Source: Firm-04 sp045600205 (GTDB taxonomy: Bacteria > Bacillota > Clostridia > Oscillospirales > Ruminococcaceae). From it: a DNA stretch of 27,908 nucleotides. Position 1 is the first letter of the stretch; the number at the start of each line of letters is the position of its first letter. The notes below the pieces were generated by a model that was not told the origin of the DNA, did no database searches, and worked only from the letters and a program-made list of their open reading frames with translations. Where the stretch lies: contig JAZRXM010000022.1 of the NCBI GenBank assembly GCA_045600205.1, positions 1 through 27,908 on the forward strand. Reading direction: 5' to 3'. The translations under genes were made by a program, and so were the position numbers. Shown here in pieces: positions 6,952-13,198 of the stretch.

Positions 6952-7001
6952 TGCAACTTACCTTCGCATTTATGCAACTTACCTGTCAATTCTGCAACTT
7001 A
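6952..7001 (-). promoter_or_regulatory. Triple LytTR-type operator (TAAGTTGCA x3), autoregulatory
   Basis: TAAGTTGCA (minus strand) occurs at 6952-6960, 6973-6981 and 6993-7001, spaced 21 and 20 bp, directly upstream of the -35. The spacer between the first two copies is also nearly the same as at 5037-5086. This implies autoregulation by the operon's own LytTR protein. Confidence 0.8.
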
Positions 7002-7059
7002 CTTTCTGACTCAAAATGTTATTCGTAATTTTCGAACCTTTCGGGTTGTATCAGAAAAC

Positions 7060-7087
7060 GGGTATGATGCATAGTAGCATCATACCC
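7060..7087. terminator. Perfect 11-bp hairpin, possible terminator
   Basis: GGGTATGATGC (7060-7070) pairs with GCATCATACCC (7077-7087), loop ATAGTA. There is no strong T-run on either side, so terminator function is uncertain. It lies just left of a dispersed repeat copy. Confidence 0.4.
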
Positions 7088-7099
7088 ATTCCGGCTTGT

Positions 7100-7124
7100 A
7101 GATAAAGTAGTATCTGCGATGCAT
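7100..7124 (+). repeat. Dispersed 25-bp repeat, copy 1
   Basis: AGATAAAGTAGTATCTGCGA plus five more bases is identical to 16944-16968, and its first 21 bases also occur inverted at 11749-11769. It contains the imperfect palindrome AGATA...TATCT. It may be the end of a small mobile element. A coding fragment begins inside it. Confidence 0.75.
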
Positions 7125-7335
7125 TCATAACATCAAAGGAATTAGTTTTGAAACGTATGACAGCACCATTGTATTCCACCTTGATGACAACACGACCTAT
7201 CTTGGAAACCAGCTCGAATGCGAGTTCGGCGGTGAGCGGTGCTTTGGCGTTCTGGCGAATATGGATTTTATTTTGGTCAGTACTTATGATAAAGGTGGTG
7301 AAAATCCCGAACTTGTTATTTACAAAAAACGATAA
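7111..7335 (+). pseudogene. C-terminal fragment of an unidentified protein
   Basis: An open frame of 74 codons runs from the dispersed repeat to TAA 7333-7335 and has convincing protein character: FETYDSTIVFHLDDNTTYLG, then an ECEFGGERCFGVLANMDF segment and the end ELVIYKKR. The alternating hydrophobic pattern suggests a small beta-rich domain. No start codon or ribosome site exists at its left end, and an in-frame TAG lies within the repeat. I do not recognise the family. Confidence 0.45.
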
Positions 7336-7369
7336 TATCCTTCTGCCCTTGCAAATGAGAAGGCAATGA

Positions 7370-7543
7370 TTTTTTGTAGAGGCGTGGAATATAGCATGCT
7401 GCCGCTTATATCGGCATCTCACAGAATTCCATCTGAAAGGCATGAGTGTACAGCCCATCATTTCACCTAAGAATATATATCGAACCCCGTTAGATATTGT
7501 AAATCTGTCTGAATCACTTTGCGATATCATGGCGTTCATTTGA
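7370..7543 (+). pseudogene. Possible coding fragment
   Basis: A 57-codon open frame ends at TGA 7541-7543 and reads sensibly in its second half (MSVQPIISPKNIYRTPLDIV, then NLSESLCDIMAFI). No ribosome site precedes it. It may be the tail of a lost gene. A 162-codon frame on the opposite strand across 7051-7539 looks like a shadow. The stretch 7544-7713 shows nothing else that I can support. Confidence 0.28.
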
Positions 7544-7713
7544 CTTTTTTGAAGTGTCCAACCAATTTACAATAAGTATGTGTTGCAAGTATTCTAGACA
7601 AAAGTGAGAAACCCTGAGCATAATGAAATCCCCCTCTGCAGCTTATGGCAGGTACTCATATAGAAGTTTTCCAAAAGCTTATATGAATGACCTATACAGC
7701 AGGCTATAAAACA

Positions 7714-7755
7714 GAACAAGCAGATACTTCTTTTCGAGGTATCTGCCTGTTTTTG
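7714..7755 (+). terminator. Strong terminator upstream of the response regulator remnant
   Basis: The stem is built on GCAGATAC and GTATCTGC with additional pairs on both sides, a TTTT loop and the T-rich tail TGTTTTTG. It closes off the decayed stretch on its left. Confidence 0.75.
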
Positions 7756-7766
7756 TTTTAGTACAA

Positions 7767-7795
7767 TTGACCTTTCCACCGAACTATGCTATAAT
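7767..7795 (+). promoter_or_regulatory. SigA promoter for the response regulator remnant and downstream gene
   Basis: TTGACC (7767-7772), 17 bp, TATAAT (7790-7795). The leader to the ATG at 7831 is about 29 nt, with GGGAGA as ribosome site. The promoter is intact although its first gene is broken. Confidence 0.8.
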
Positions 7796-7830
7796 TATTA
7801 CAACAATCATCATTATTTGGGAGATACGCC

Positions 7831-8088
7831 ATGAAAAAAATACTGACTGCCGAGGACGATAAAGAAATCAACCGCCTTATATGTGAATACTTGTCCTCTC
7901 AGGGCTATGAAACGCTGTCGGCTTTGAACGGACTTGATGCTGTCCGTATCGTTCGGGAGCAGAGTGATCTGTCACTTCTGATACTTGACCTGATGCTGCC
8001 GTTTCAGAGTGGTGATATGGTCTTGCAGAAGATACGGGAATTTTCCGATATTCCCGTGATCGTGGTGTCGGCAAACATAAAATACTGA
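7831..8088 (+). pseudogene. Truncated response regulator receiver domain (OmpR-like)
   Basis: The frame gives 85 residues. The acidic pair is in MKKILTAEDDKEINRL, the phospho-acceptor Asp in LLILDLMLPFQSGD, and the conserved Ser in VIVVSA. The frame then diverges after VVSA into four foreign residues and a stop. The conserved Lys, the last helix and the whole winged-helix DNA-binding domain are missing, so it cannot work as a regulator. The break falls at about 8072, where an unrelated coding fragment begins. No histidine kinase gene is present. Promoter and ribosome site remain intact. Confidence 0.85.
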
Positions 8089-8252
8089 ACGATAGTGCAG
8101 AGGCAGCTGGAAAAACGCAAAAATTAAAAGACATCTACAAAAATAACAAGAAAACAAGCAAGTTGGAAAAGCCTTCAAAAGTCACACAGGCGGAATCCGA
8201 TGCTTTGACCTATGCTTTTATTACATTTATGAAGGAGCATATCGAACAATGA
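8073..8252 (+). pseudogene. C-terminal fragment of a lost gene fused behind the receiver remnant
   Basis: From the break point an open frame of 59 codons reads through a Lys-rich helical stretch (KHKILNDSAEAAGKTQKLKD) to ALTYAFITFMKEHIEQ and TGA. Its stop overlaps the ATG of the next gene (ATGA, 8249-8252), the usual coupling of co-transcribed genes. It was therefore the natural upstream neighbour of the 8249 gene before the deletion. Family unknown. Confidence 0.5.
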
Positions 8253-8836
8253 AAAAAAAGACTGCTGTGATTCTCCTGATCATCGTTATTATCGCTGCGG
8301 CTGTCGGATTTTTCGTCTACAAATTATGGAATCGGGAGGACAAAACCGAGGTGCAAACATCCTATGGTGATGTGTTCACGATTACATTCGACGATTACCT
8401 CGTGAAAAGCTTGGTGCAAGACCGCGATACAGGATGGTATTATACCTACAGCAGCAAACTCACGACCGAAGATATTGAAGAATGGTCCAATGCAAACAAC
8501 AACAGAATCTATCGAATTGGACAAATCGTCATCTGGAAAGAAAACGGCACATTTGTCACGTTCGATGGCGATTTGGAGCGCAATGCAGAAGCAACATCGG
8601 CAGTGAAAGCACATCTGTTGTCAGATTCTCTGTTCTTTGTGCACAATATTGATGCGTTTCTGAAAAGTGAAACCTACTTGGCGGAAGTGTCGGATGTAGT
8701 TGTACGATTTTGCAACGGCGAGTACGACGAGCTGTCTCAGTACGGATTGAGCGATAATGTCAGAAATAATGCAGATCAGATGGCACTCTTAAAAGAAAAT
8801 GCAATGAAATATCTGCAAAAGTATCATTTAGGGTAA
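8249..8836 (+). CDS. Membrane-anchored protein of unknown function
   Basis: The protein has 195 residues. An N-terminal hydrophobic helix (about 5-25, AVILLIIVIIAAAVGFFVY) with Lys residues in front gives a signal-anchor topology with the body outside. The outer part is acidic and mixed alpha/beta. It contains one Cys and has no repeat, lipobox or dockerin. GAAGGAG lies 12 nt before the ATG, which also overlaps the stop of the upstream fragment. Expression now probably depends on the promoter at 7767-7795 after the deletion joined the two. I do not recognise the family. Confidence 0.7.
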   Translation: MKKKTAVILLIIVIIAAAVGFFVYKLWNREDKTEVQTSYGDVFTITFDDYLVKSLVQDRDTGWYYTYSSKLTTEDIEEWSNANNNRIYRIGQIVIWKENGTFVTFDGDLERNAEATSAVKAHLLSDSLFFVHNIDAFLKSETYLAEVSDVVVRFCNGEYDELSQYGLSDNVRNNADQMALLKENAMKYLQKYHLG

Positions 8837-8863
8837 TGATTCCGAACGAATTGCAACAAAAAA

Positions 8864-8893
8864 CCTCCACCATTTGGCGAGGATGTTTTTCTT
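8864..8893 (+). terminator. Likely terminator after the membrane-anchored protein gene
   Basis: AAAAAACCTC pairs with GAGG...TTTTT across an interior loop, followed by C and TT. It shares an 18-nt string (GGCGAGGATGTTTTTCTT) with the hairpin at 3851-3883. Confidence 0.5.
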
Positions 8894-8935
8894 ATGAAGT
8901 GATCGTCAAGCACTCTGATTTCTGAGAAAGCAGCA

Positions 8936-8953
8936 GGCTCACCGAAGTGAGCC
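8936..8953 (-). terminator. Short hairpin after the IS66 relic
   Basis: GGCTCAC (8936-8942) and GTGAGCC (8947-8953) pair around a CGAA loop (TTCG on the minus strand), just past the relic's stop at 8962. The weak T-run makes the terminator role tentative. Confidence 0.4.
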
Positions 8954-8961
8954 CGTGAGTA

Positions 8962-9123
8962 TCATGTAGAAAACGGCAAGATGATTGTGCCGGCAGGGTG
9001 AGAAAAAAGTTCGGTCAGATACTGCTCTGTGTCGATTCCGTTTGCCTGTGCTGTGGCAGCAACGATTGAATACAGCACCGCGCTTGCTTTCGCACCATTT
9101 GCAGTACGCCGCCAGATTGATTT
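8962..9123 (-). pseudogene. IS66-family transposase C-terminal relic, second copy
   Basis: The minus-strand frame reads WRRTANGAKASAVLYSIVAA, then TAQANGIDTEQYLTELF and SHPAGTIILPFST before TGA. GAKASA followed by YSI..TA.ANG is the hallmark end of IS66 TnpC. About 53 codons remain. The DDE catalytic core is absent. It is closely similar to, but not the same as, the relic at 632-742, so they come from related elements. It occupies most of the gap between the genes at 8836 and 9199. Confidence 0.8.
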
Positions 9124-9198
9124 CGAATCTCAGATGAATTTTGAGATTCATCATAATTTCTTAGCCAGCGCAACAAATCACGGTGGATGATTTCTTGC

Positions 9199-9657
9199 TT
9201 ATCTTTTAAATCTTTTTCTGTCGTTCTCATCATACGCTTTCTCGACCATTTCCGGCTCGCAAAAGTCACCCGCTTTATATAAATTGGGGTTTTCAGCTAC
9301 CATTGCTTCTCTAATGGCTGCAATGATTATGTCGCAGTCATCCCAAATGGCTCTTGGAATCAGCATTGTCTTGACATTCCAGACATAGTACTTAGTATTA
9401 TCTGCATTTCTCTTGGTGCGAATTTCCGTATCCATACGAACGATATGCCCTTTGTAATAGAAATCAGTGAAGTTTTCAGGGCACCCAAAATTATCACCCA
9501 ATCCACCAATTACCTTCATATACATATTATTTTCTTTGTCTGCATACCATGTGCTTCTTTTTACAATGGCAAGAGGTTTATTCGACCAGTCTTTAAATCC
9601 AAGGCTTCTCGCAAATTCCACCCGTTCTTCCCCGATTTGTTCATAAACAAATGCCAT
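9199..9657 (-). CDS. Hypothetical cytoplasmic protein, 152 residues
   Basis: The protein starts MAFVYEQIGEERVEFARSLG and has an aromatic-rich middle (KNNMYMKVIGGLGDNFG-like region, about 45-60) and a charged C-terminus ending DENDRKRFKR. There is no signal peptide or membrane helix. AGGAAG lies about 9 nt before the ATG, and a good promoter at 9722-9751 drives it, so it is very likely a real gene. I do not recognise the family. Confidence 0.72.
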   Translation of the reverse strand: MAFVYEQIGEERVEFARSLGFKDWSNKPLAIVKRSTWYADKENNMYMKVIGGLGDNFGCPENFTDFYYKGHIVRMDTEIRTKRNADNTKYYVWNVKTMLIPRAIWDDCDIIIAAIREAMVAENPNLYKAGDFCEPEMVEKAYDENDRKRFKR

Positions 9658-9721
9658 TTCAATCTTCCTTTCAATCTTCTGTATTCAAGGATACAAAGCA
9701 ACTTCTGTTATTATCAAAATA

Positions 9722-9751
9722 ATTATAACACATACAATTAGGTTTTGTCAA
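9722..9751 (-). promoter_or_regulatory. SigA promoter of the 152-residue protein gene
   Basis: On the minus strand, TTGACA (9746-9751), 18 bp, TATAAT (9722-9727). The leader is about 58 nt. The plus strand of 9752-9805 carries a strong AAGGAGGA site and an 11-codon frame that goes nowhere. Confidence 0.8.
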
Positions 9752-9845
9752 GAGAAGGAGGAACCGTGATGAAATCAGATGCTGCAACAGCGCAAAGCAC
9801 ATAACGGCGTTTGGGGTCTGATGTTCCTGTTCATGTGTTCACCCG

Positions 9846-10406
9846 TTATTTTCCATTTTTTTCATGCCAATATTGTTCAATCAAAGCCGGATTGGCAAGG
9901 CACAATTCAGCCTGTTCTTTTGTAATATCAATTCCATTCCAGTTCGACTGAAAGTTGCTGCCGCTGACCGGAACAACCAGAGAATATCCTTCTTTCGTTC
10001 TGCCGTATTCATGTTTTAAAACGCAGGCATAGCGGCCGACACAATAAAGTTCATAGTTCTTCTTCCAGTCCATGACACGTTCTACCAACGTGTCATCCAA
10101 TGATATGATCTCAGAAGTAAAACTACGTCTGTTATTGGATCGAGCCAATGTGGTCACGGCGTCATAATTGTTTACCAGTACATCTGCATCCACATCCGTA
10201 AAATCTGTTCTGCGAACATAATTCAAATGGATTTCGCCTTCTTTATAGCGATCTGCATACGATGAAGGGCCTTCATCCTGCAATACACGAAATGCAAAAC
10301 CGATCGCATACTCTGTTTGGTGATAAATGTCTTCCCGTATCAAAAAAATCTGGCCGCAATTTCCCATGAGTGTCCAGTGATACATACGGAACTCTTCCAT
10401 ACTCAT
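9846..10406 (-). CDS. Hypothetical protein, 186 residues, downstream of LRR gene
   Basis: There is no signal peptide or membrane helix. It starts MSMEEFRMYHWTLMGNCGQ; a second in-frame ATG lies two codons on. AAGGAGG lies 12 nt before the first ATG. The rest is mixed alpha/beta and ends ALIEQYWHEKNGK. It follows the LRR_5 gene by 33 nt on the same strand and is probably co-transcribed with it. The family is not recognised. The closing helix KEQAELCLANPALIEQYW looks like a small helical cap, but this is not diagnostic. Confidence 0.72.
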   Translation of the reverse strand: MSMEEFRMYHWTLMGNCGQIFLIREDIYHQTEYAIGFAFRVLQDEGPSSYADRYKEGEIHLNYVRRTDFTDVDADVLVNNYDAVTTLARSNNRRSFTSEIISLDDTLVERVMDWKKNYELYCVGRYACVLKHEYGRTKEGYSLVVPVSGSNFQSNWNGIDITKEQAELCLANPALIEQYWHEKNGK

Positions 10407-10439
10407 TGTATCAATACGCCTCCTTATGAATTCTGATTC

Positions 10440-11681
10440 TCAAAAAAATGCATGAGATTTAATTTCTGATTGGTTGCAAATAAGAAATGCATTTCTGAGC
10501 GGTTCATTATTCGTGCCGATGATAATGCTTTCCCATTCACTTCTTGATCCCTCATAGAAAATAACCTTAAGATGTTTACATTTCTGAAAGACGCCGTCGG
10601 AAATTTCGCTTACTGCGTTTCTGAAGATATAGAATGACACACCCTCCAATTCCATATAATCCGGTATTGACCGAAGTGGATGAGGAAATTGACTTTTACA
10701 AGAATGCCCACATGTAAGTTTGGTCCCGTCGCTCAGCTCACCTCGCGGCATCGAATAAACATAGTCCTGTGCTGCCTGCAAAACTGCCTCTATCTGCTTG
10801 AAAGAAATGATTTTCTGAAGTTCAGAAACCAGCGTGTATAAGTCTTTTGCCTGATCAAAAACTGTCAGTACCGCTTCTTTTTTGTCCATGATCCCATTCT
10901 GACTGAATGCAACGTTCATCATGAATCGCGTTGTATTCAGTTTCATCACGAGATGAACCGAATCCGGATTAAGCCGTCCGCATTTCTCCAGCATTTCACG
11001 GGCGTTGCTTCTTTTGTCCAAAATCAGATTCTCGATCCATTTCGGAATTGGCTGATCCTGTGGCAATTCGCCGTAGAGTTCAATTTTCTCGAGTGCCGTA
11101 CATCCCTCAAGCATAAACGCATCCACAGATTTTGCCGTGATCGGCAGACGCAGTATCTTCAGCGAAGTACAGTTCCAGAACGCATTGAAATCGATTTTCT
11201 CAACGGATTCGGGTAAAGTAAGCTCTGTCAGGGCTTCACATCCTTGGAAAGCGCGGTCTTCAATACGCACCAGATTCGTCGGGAATTCCACGGTCTTGAG
11301 CGACTGACAGCCTGCAAACGTCAGTTCCGGCAGAGATTCCAATCCTGACGGAAGTTTAACGTGTTCCAGTGCGGTGCATCTTCCGAATACATAACGTCCA
11401 AATCTCGTCACACTGTCCGGAATTTCAAGCGAACGCAGTGAATCACACCGTCGGAACGCTTCATCCCCGATTGTTGTCACACCGTCAGGAAGCTGAAGTT
11501 CGCGCAGCATAATGCATCCCCAAAACGCTTTCTGTCCGATCGTATGCAGCTTCTGCGGCAGCGAAATCGTTTCCATCGTGCAATTGTTTATAAAGCACTT
11601 ATCCTGCAATGCCGAAACATTCTCCTGAACAATAATATGCTGTTCATTCGCCAGCTGCGAGTTTGCTTGATTGTTTTCCAT
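10440..11681 (-). CDS. BspA-like LRR_5 protein without signal peptide
   Basis: From ATG at 11681 the protein has 413 residues; an upstream GTG at 11693 is possible, but the GGAGTG site suits the ATG. About eight leucine-rich repeats of the LRR_5/BspA type (about residues 30-210) follow the pattern LP..V..IG..AF..C..L. Examples are LPDGVTTIGDEAFRRCDSL and IPDSVTRFGRYVFGRCTAL. A non-repeat helical middle (about 215-330) is followed by one more LRR-like block near the end (ISDGVFQKCKHLKVI). There is no signal peptide, anchor or dockerin, unlike the LRR protein at the right edge, so this one is probably cytoplasmic. LRR_5 domains usually mediate protein contacts. The role is unknown. Confidence 0.85.
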   Translation of the reverse strand: MENNQANSQLANEQHIIVQENVSALQDKCFINNCTMETISLPQKLHTIGQKAFWGCIMLRELQLPDGVTTIGDEAFRRCDSLRSLEIPDSVTRFGRYVFGRCTALEHVKLPSGLESLPELTFAGCQSLKTVEFPTNLVRIEDRAFQGCEALTELTLPESVEKIDFNAFWNCTSLKILRLPITAKSVDAFMLEGCTALEKIELYGELPQDQPIPKWIENLILDKRSNAREMLEKCGRLNPDSVHLVMKLNTTRFMMNVAFSQNGIMDKKEAVLTVFDQAKDLYTLVSELQKIISFKQIEAVLQAAQDYVYSMPRGELSDGTKLTCGHSCKSQFPHPLRSIPDYMELEGVSFYIFRNAVSEISDGVFQKCKHLKVIFYEGSRSEWESIIIGTNNEPLRNAFLICNQSEIKSHAFF

Positions 11682-11748
11682 TATATAGATCACTCCATTC
11701 TGCTGCTGTCATTGGATTTCCGCTTCTGCGGAGCTCCATTAAGAATAT

Positions 11749-11769
11749 ATCGCAGATACTACTTTATCT
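11749..11769 (-). repeat. Dispersed repeat, copy 2 (21 bp, inverted)
   Basis: This is the reverse complement of the first 21 bases of the repeat at 7100-7124 and 16944-16968 and lies upstream of the LRR_5 gene. Flanks differ from the other copies beyond the core. Confidence 0.7.
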
Positions 11770-11859
11770 GCAAGGTCATTTTTCTTGCGGTGGTTTATCC
11801 GACGAGATCAGAGCCTGTGATTTTTCCATTTGCTGTTCAAGGTATTTCTTTTCCCATAC

Positions 11860-11888
11860 AGTATAGCATAGAATTGCTGAATTTGCAA
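11860..11888 (-). promoter_or_regulatory. Possible promoter of the LRR_5 gene
   Basis: On the minus strand, TTGCAA (11883-11888), 17 bp, TGCTATACT with -10 hexamer TATACT (11860-11865). The leader of about 175 nt includes the dispersed repeat, which may have been inserted there. Confidence 0.5.
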
Positions 11889-11946
11889 GGAAATGATGCA
11901 AGGTTTTCATAATCTTCTTTTGCAGCATCAAAGTCAGATAATATAA

Positions 11947-12072
11947 GGATCATGTACAGATGATGCAGGTCAGACGGCAGTTGATACGGCACTTGCCGCT
12001 GAGACTGTCGGGCTGAAAGCATCAGACATGATTAGAGCGTATGCCATATCCATTGCGCCAAACTGTTCTTAG
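11947..12072 (+). pseudogene. Possible coding fragment in the 11682-12158 gap
   Basis: A 41-codon open frame ends at TAG 12070-12072. It includes GQTAVDTALAAETVGLKASD, which has helical, protein-like composition. It has no start codon with a ribosome site. It may be the tail of a lost gene. Apart from this, the repeat, the promoter and the terminator, I see nothing in the gap. Confidence 0.25.
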
Positions 12073-12093
12073 GCGCAACTGGCAGCAAAAACA

Positions 12094-12137
12094 GGCAGCC
12101 GTTACCGTGTGAATCTCCTCACGCGATAGCGGCTGCC
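12094..12137 (-). terminator. Terminator of the fused remnant gene
   Basis: GGCAGCCG (12094-12101) and CGGCTGCC (12130-12137) pair, with an inner GTGTGA/TCACGC stem. On the minus strand TGTTTTT follows. On the plus strand TTATTTTC follows, so it may act both ways. Confidence 0.8.
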
Positions 12138-12158
12138 CTTATTTTCTATTTCATTCAA

Positions 12159-12743
12159 TTATTCAGCATAGGAATAAAGCTCAGTGGAAATTGCGGGAAC
12201 ATAGCAAACTGCGAATTCCTTTGCGCCGTTTTCCTTTTGACCGATTTCCAGTGTAAAGCGGTAATAAGGAACATAGTACGTATCAGAATTGTCGTAGATC
12301 CAGCGAGAATATGCCAGATTTCTGTTCACGATCGGATACTGCGACAGGTCACCGAGCGTTTTGCAAGCGCATTCGTACTTTCCCTGTTTCATCATCTGTT
12401 CCGCTTCCTCCACGGAAATCAACGGATAATCGTCGATTTTGTTCAGCGGGATTCTTTCTTTGTACGATACGATTTCACTCACTGAGCCGTCCGCGTCCAC
12501 AGTACTATTATGGATCATGGTCATCCAACTGTAGTTGAGAAGCTGCTGTTCCGGATCGTCCGAAGCTTCATATCCCAAGACCTCTACGAATTTTCTTGGT
12601 TCCTCGAAAGCATCGAAGATTTCATATACTCCGCTTGCCCGCGTCAGAATTTTCTCACAGGAAAGGAATCCCTTGAATTGTTCCAGACCATCACCGTAAC
12701 GATTGGAAAACTCCTCAAGATCCACATTCCAGCCGTATGCATG
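12159..12743 (-). pseudogene. C-terminal part of a lost gene, fused out of frame to a sigma factor start
   Basis: About 194 codons remain. The coding frame runs upstream of its first possible start (GTG at 12725) into the sigma factor remnant, without a ribosome site, so the true N-terminus is missing. It reads HAYGWNVDLEEFSNRYGDG, continues through an acidic region (PLISVEEAEQMMKQGKYECA, about 105-125) and ends in PYYRFTLEI and YVPAISTELYSYAE. The strand-rich end with YVPAIS recalls extracytoplasmic regulatory proteins of the YycH/YycI type, but this is only an impression. Such genes often lie behind ECF sigma factors, so a single internal deletion in one operon would explain the fusion. Confidence 0.55.
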
Positions 12744-12838
12744 ACTGCCGTACAGTAATTGCCGTATCGTGCGTAGGTTTCTGCAATAGCGGTTTCATCC
12801 CGCGCCTGAAACTTTGCAATCAACTCAGCATCTGTCAT
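12740..12838 (-). pseudogene. N-terminal remnant of an ECF sigma factor
   Basis: Thirty-three codons, MTDAELIAKFQARDETAIAE then TYARYGNYCTAVM, match the start of sigma-70 region 2 in ECF factors. The intact one at 14283 has the parallel segment RRDEQALKETVSSYGALC. The conserved DAEE/LxxAWxxxP part of region 2 and all of region 4 are gone. GAGGTGAGG precedes the ATG, and a promoter lies at 12954-12982. The frame continues to 12644 but changes into unrelated sequence. Confidence 0.75.
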
Positions 12839-12953
12839 AGCCTCACCTCGTTTATGATTGATTCGGGAATCCCTTCATCCTTCAATACGGATTCTTTCTG
12901 CAATTCTATCACGTAACGGAAAATTTTTTGGATCCACACTTGCTGTTGAGTGC

Positions 12954-12982
12954 ATTATAGCATACAGGAATCATGAAGTCAA
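12954..12982 (-). promoter_or_regulatory. SigA promoter of the sigma-factor fusion remnant
   Basis: On the minus strand, TTGACT (12977-12982), 17 bp, TGCTATAAT with the -10 hexamer at 12954-12959. It is intact, so the fusion may still be transcribed. Confidence 0.75.
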
Positions 12983-13131
12983 CACGCATACACACATTAG
13001 ATACACACAAATGTGACGTATCCCCTATAGATTTCACCGGTAAGAGCATCAACAACTCATTCCTTTACCGAAACGGGAATCGGTTCAAAAACGGCATTGC
13101 TTACCGATATCTTTTTCTCTATAAGCAGAAA

Positions 13132-13164
13132 CAACGCCTATCGGAGCATATCCGAAAGGCGTTG
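13132..13164 (-). terminator. Terminator of the 269-residue protein gene
   Basis: CAACGCCTaTCGGA pairs with TCCGAaAGGCGTTG around GCATA. It lies 35 bp past the stop at 13199. The rest of the 12839-13198 gap holds the promoter above and nothing else I can support. Confidence 0.75.
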
Positions 13165-13198
13165 TCATTTTCTCTGCGAAACTGTTTGAATGACCGAT

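Noticed and set aside
7051..7539. 162-codon minus-strand frame
   Set aside because: No ribosome site or promoter, and the plus strand of the same stretch reads as two more protein-like fragments. It also runs through the hairpin and dispersed repeat.
9770..9805. 11-codon frame with a strong AAGGAGGA site
   Set aside because: Too short to support as a gene. The site may be a leftover of a deleted gene, but nothing downstream continues it.
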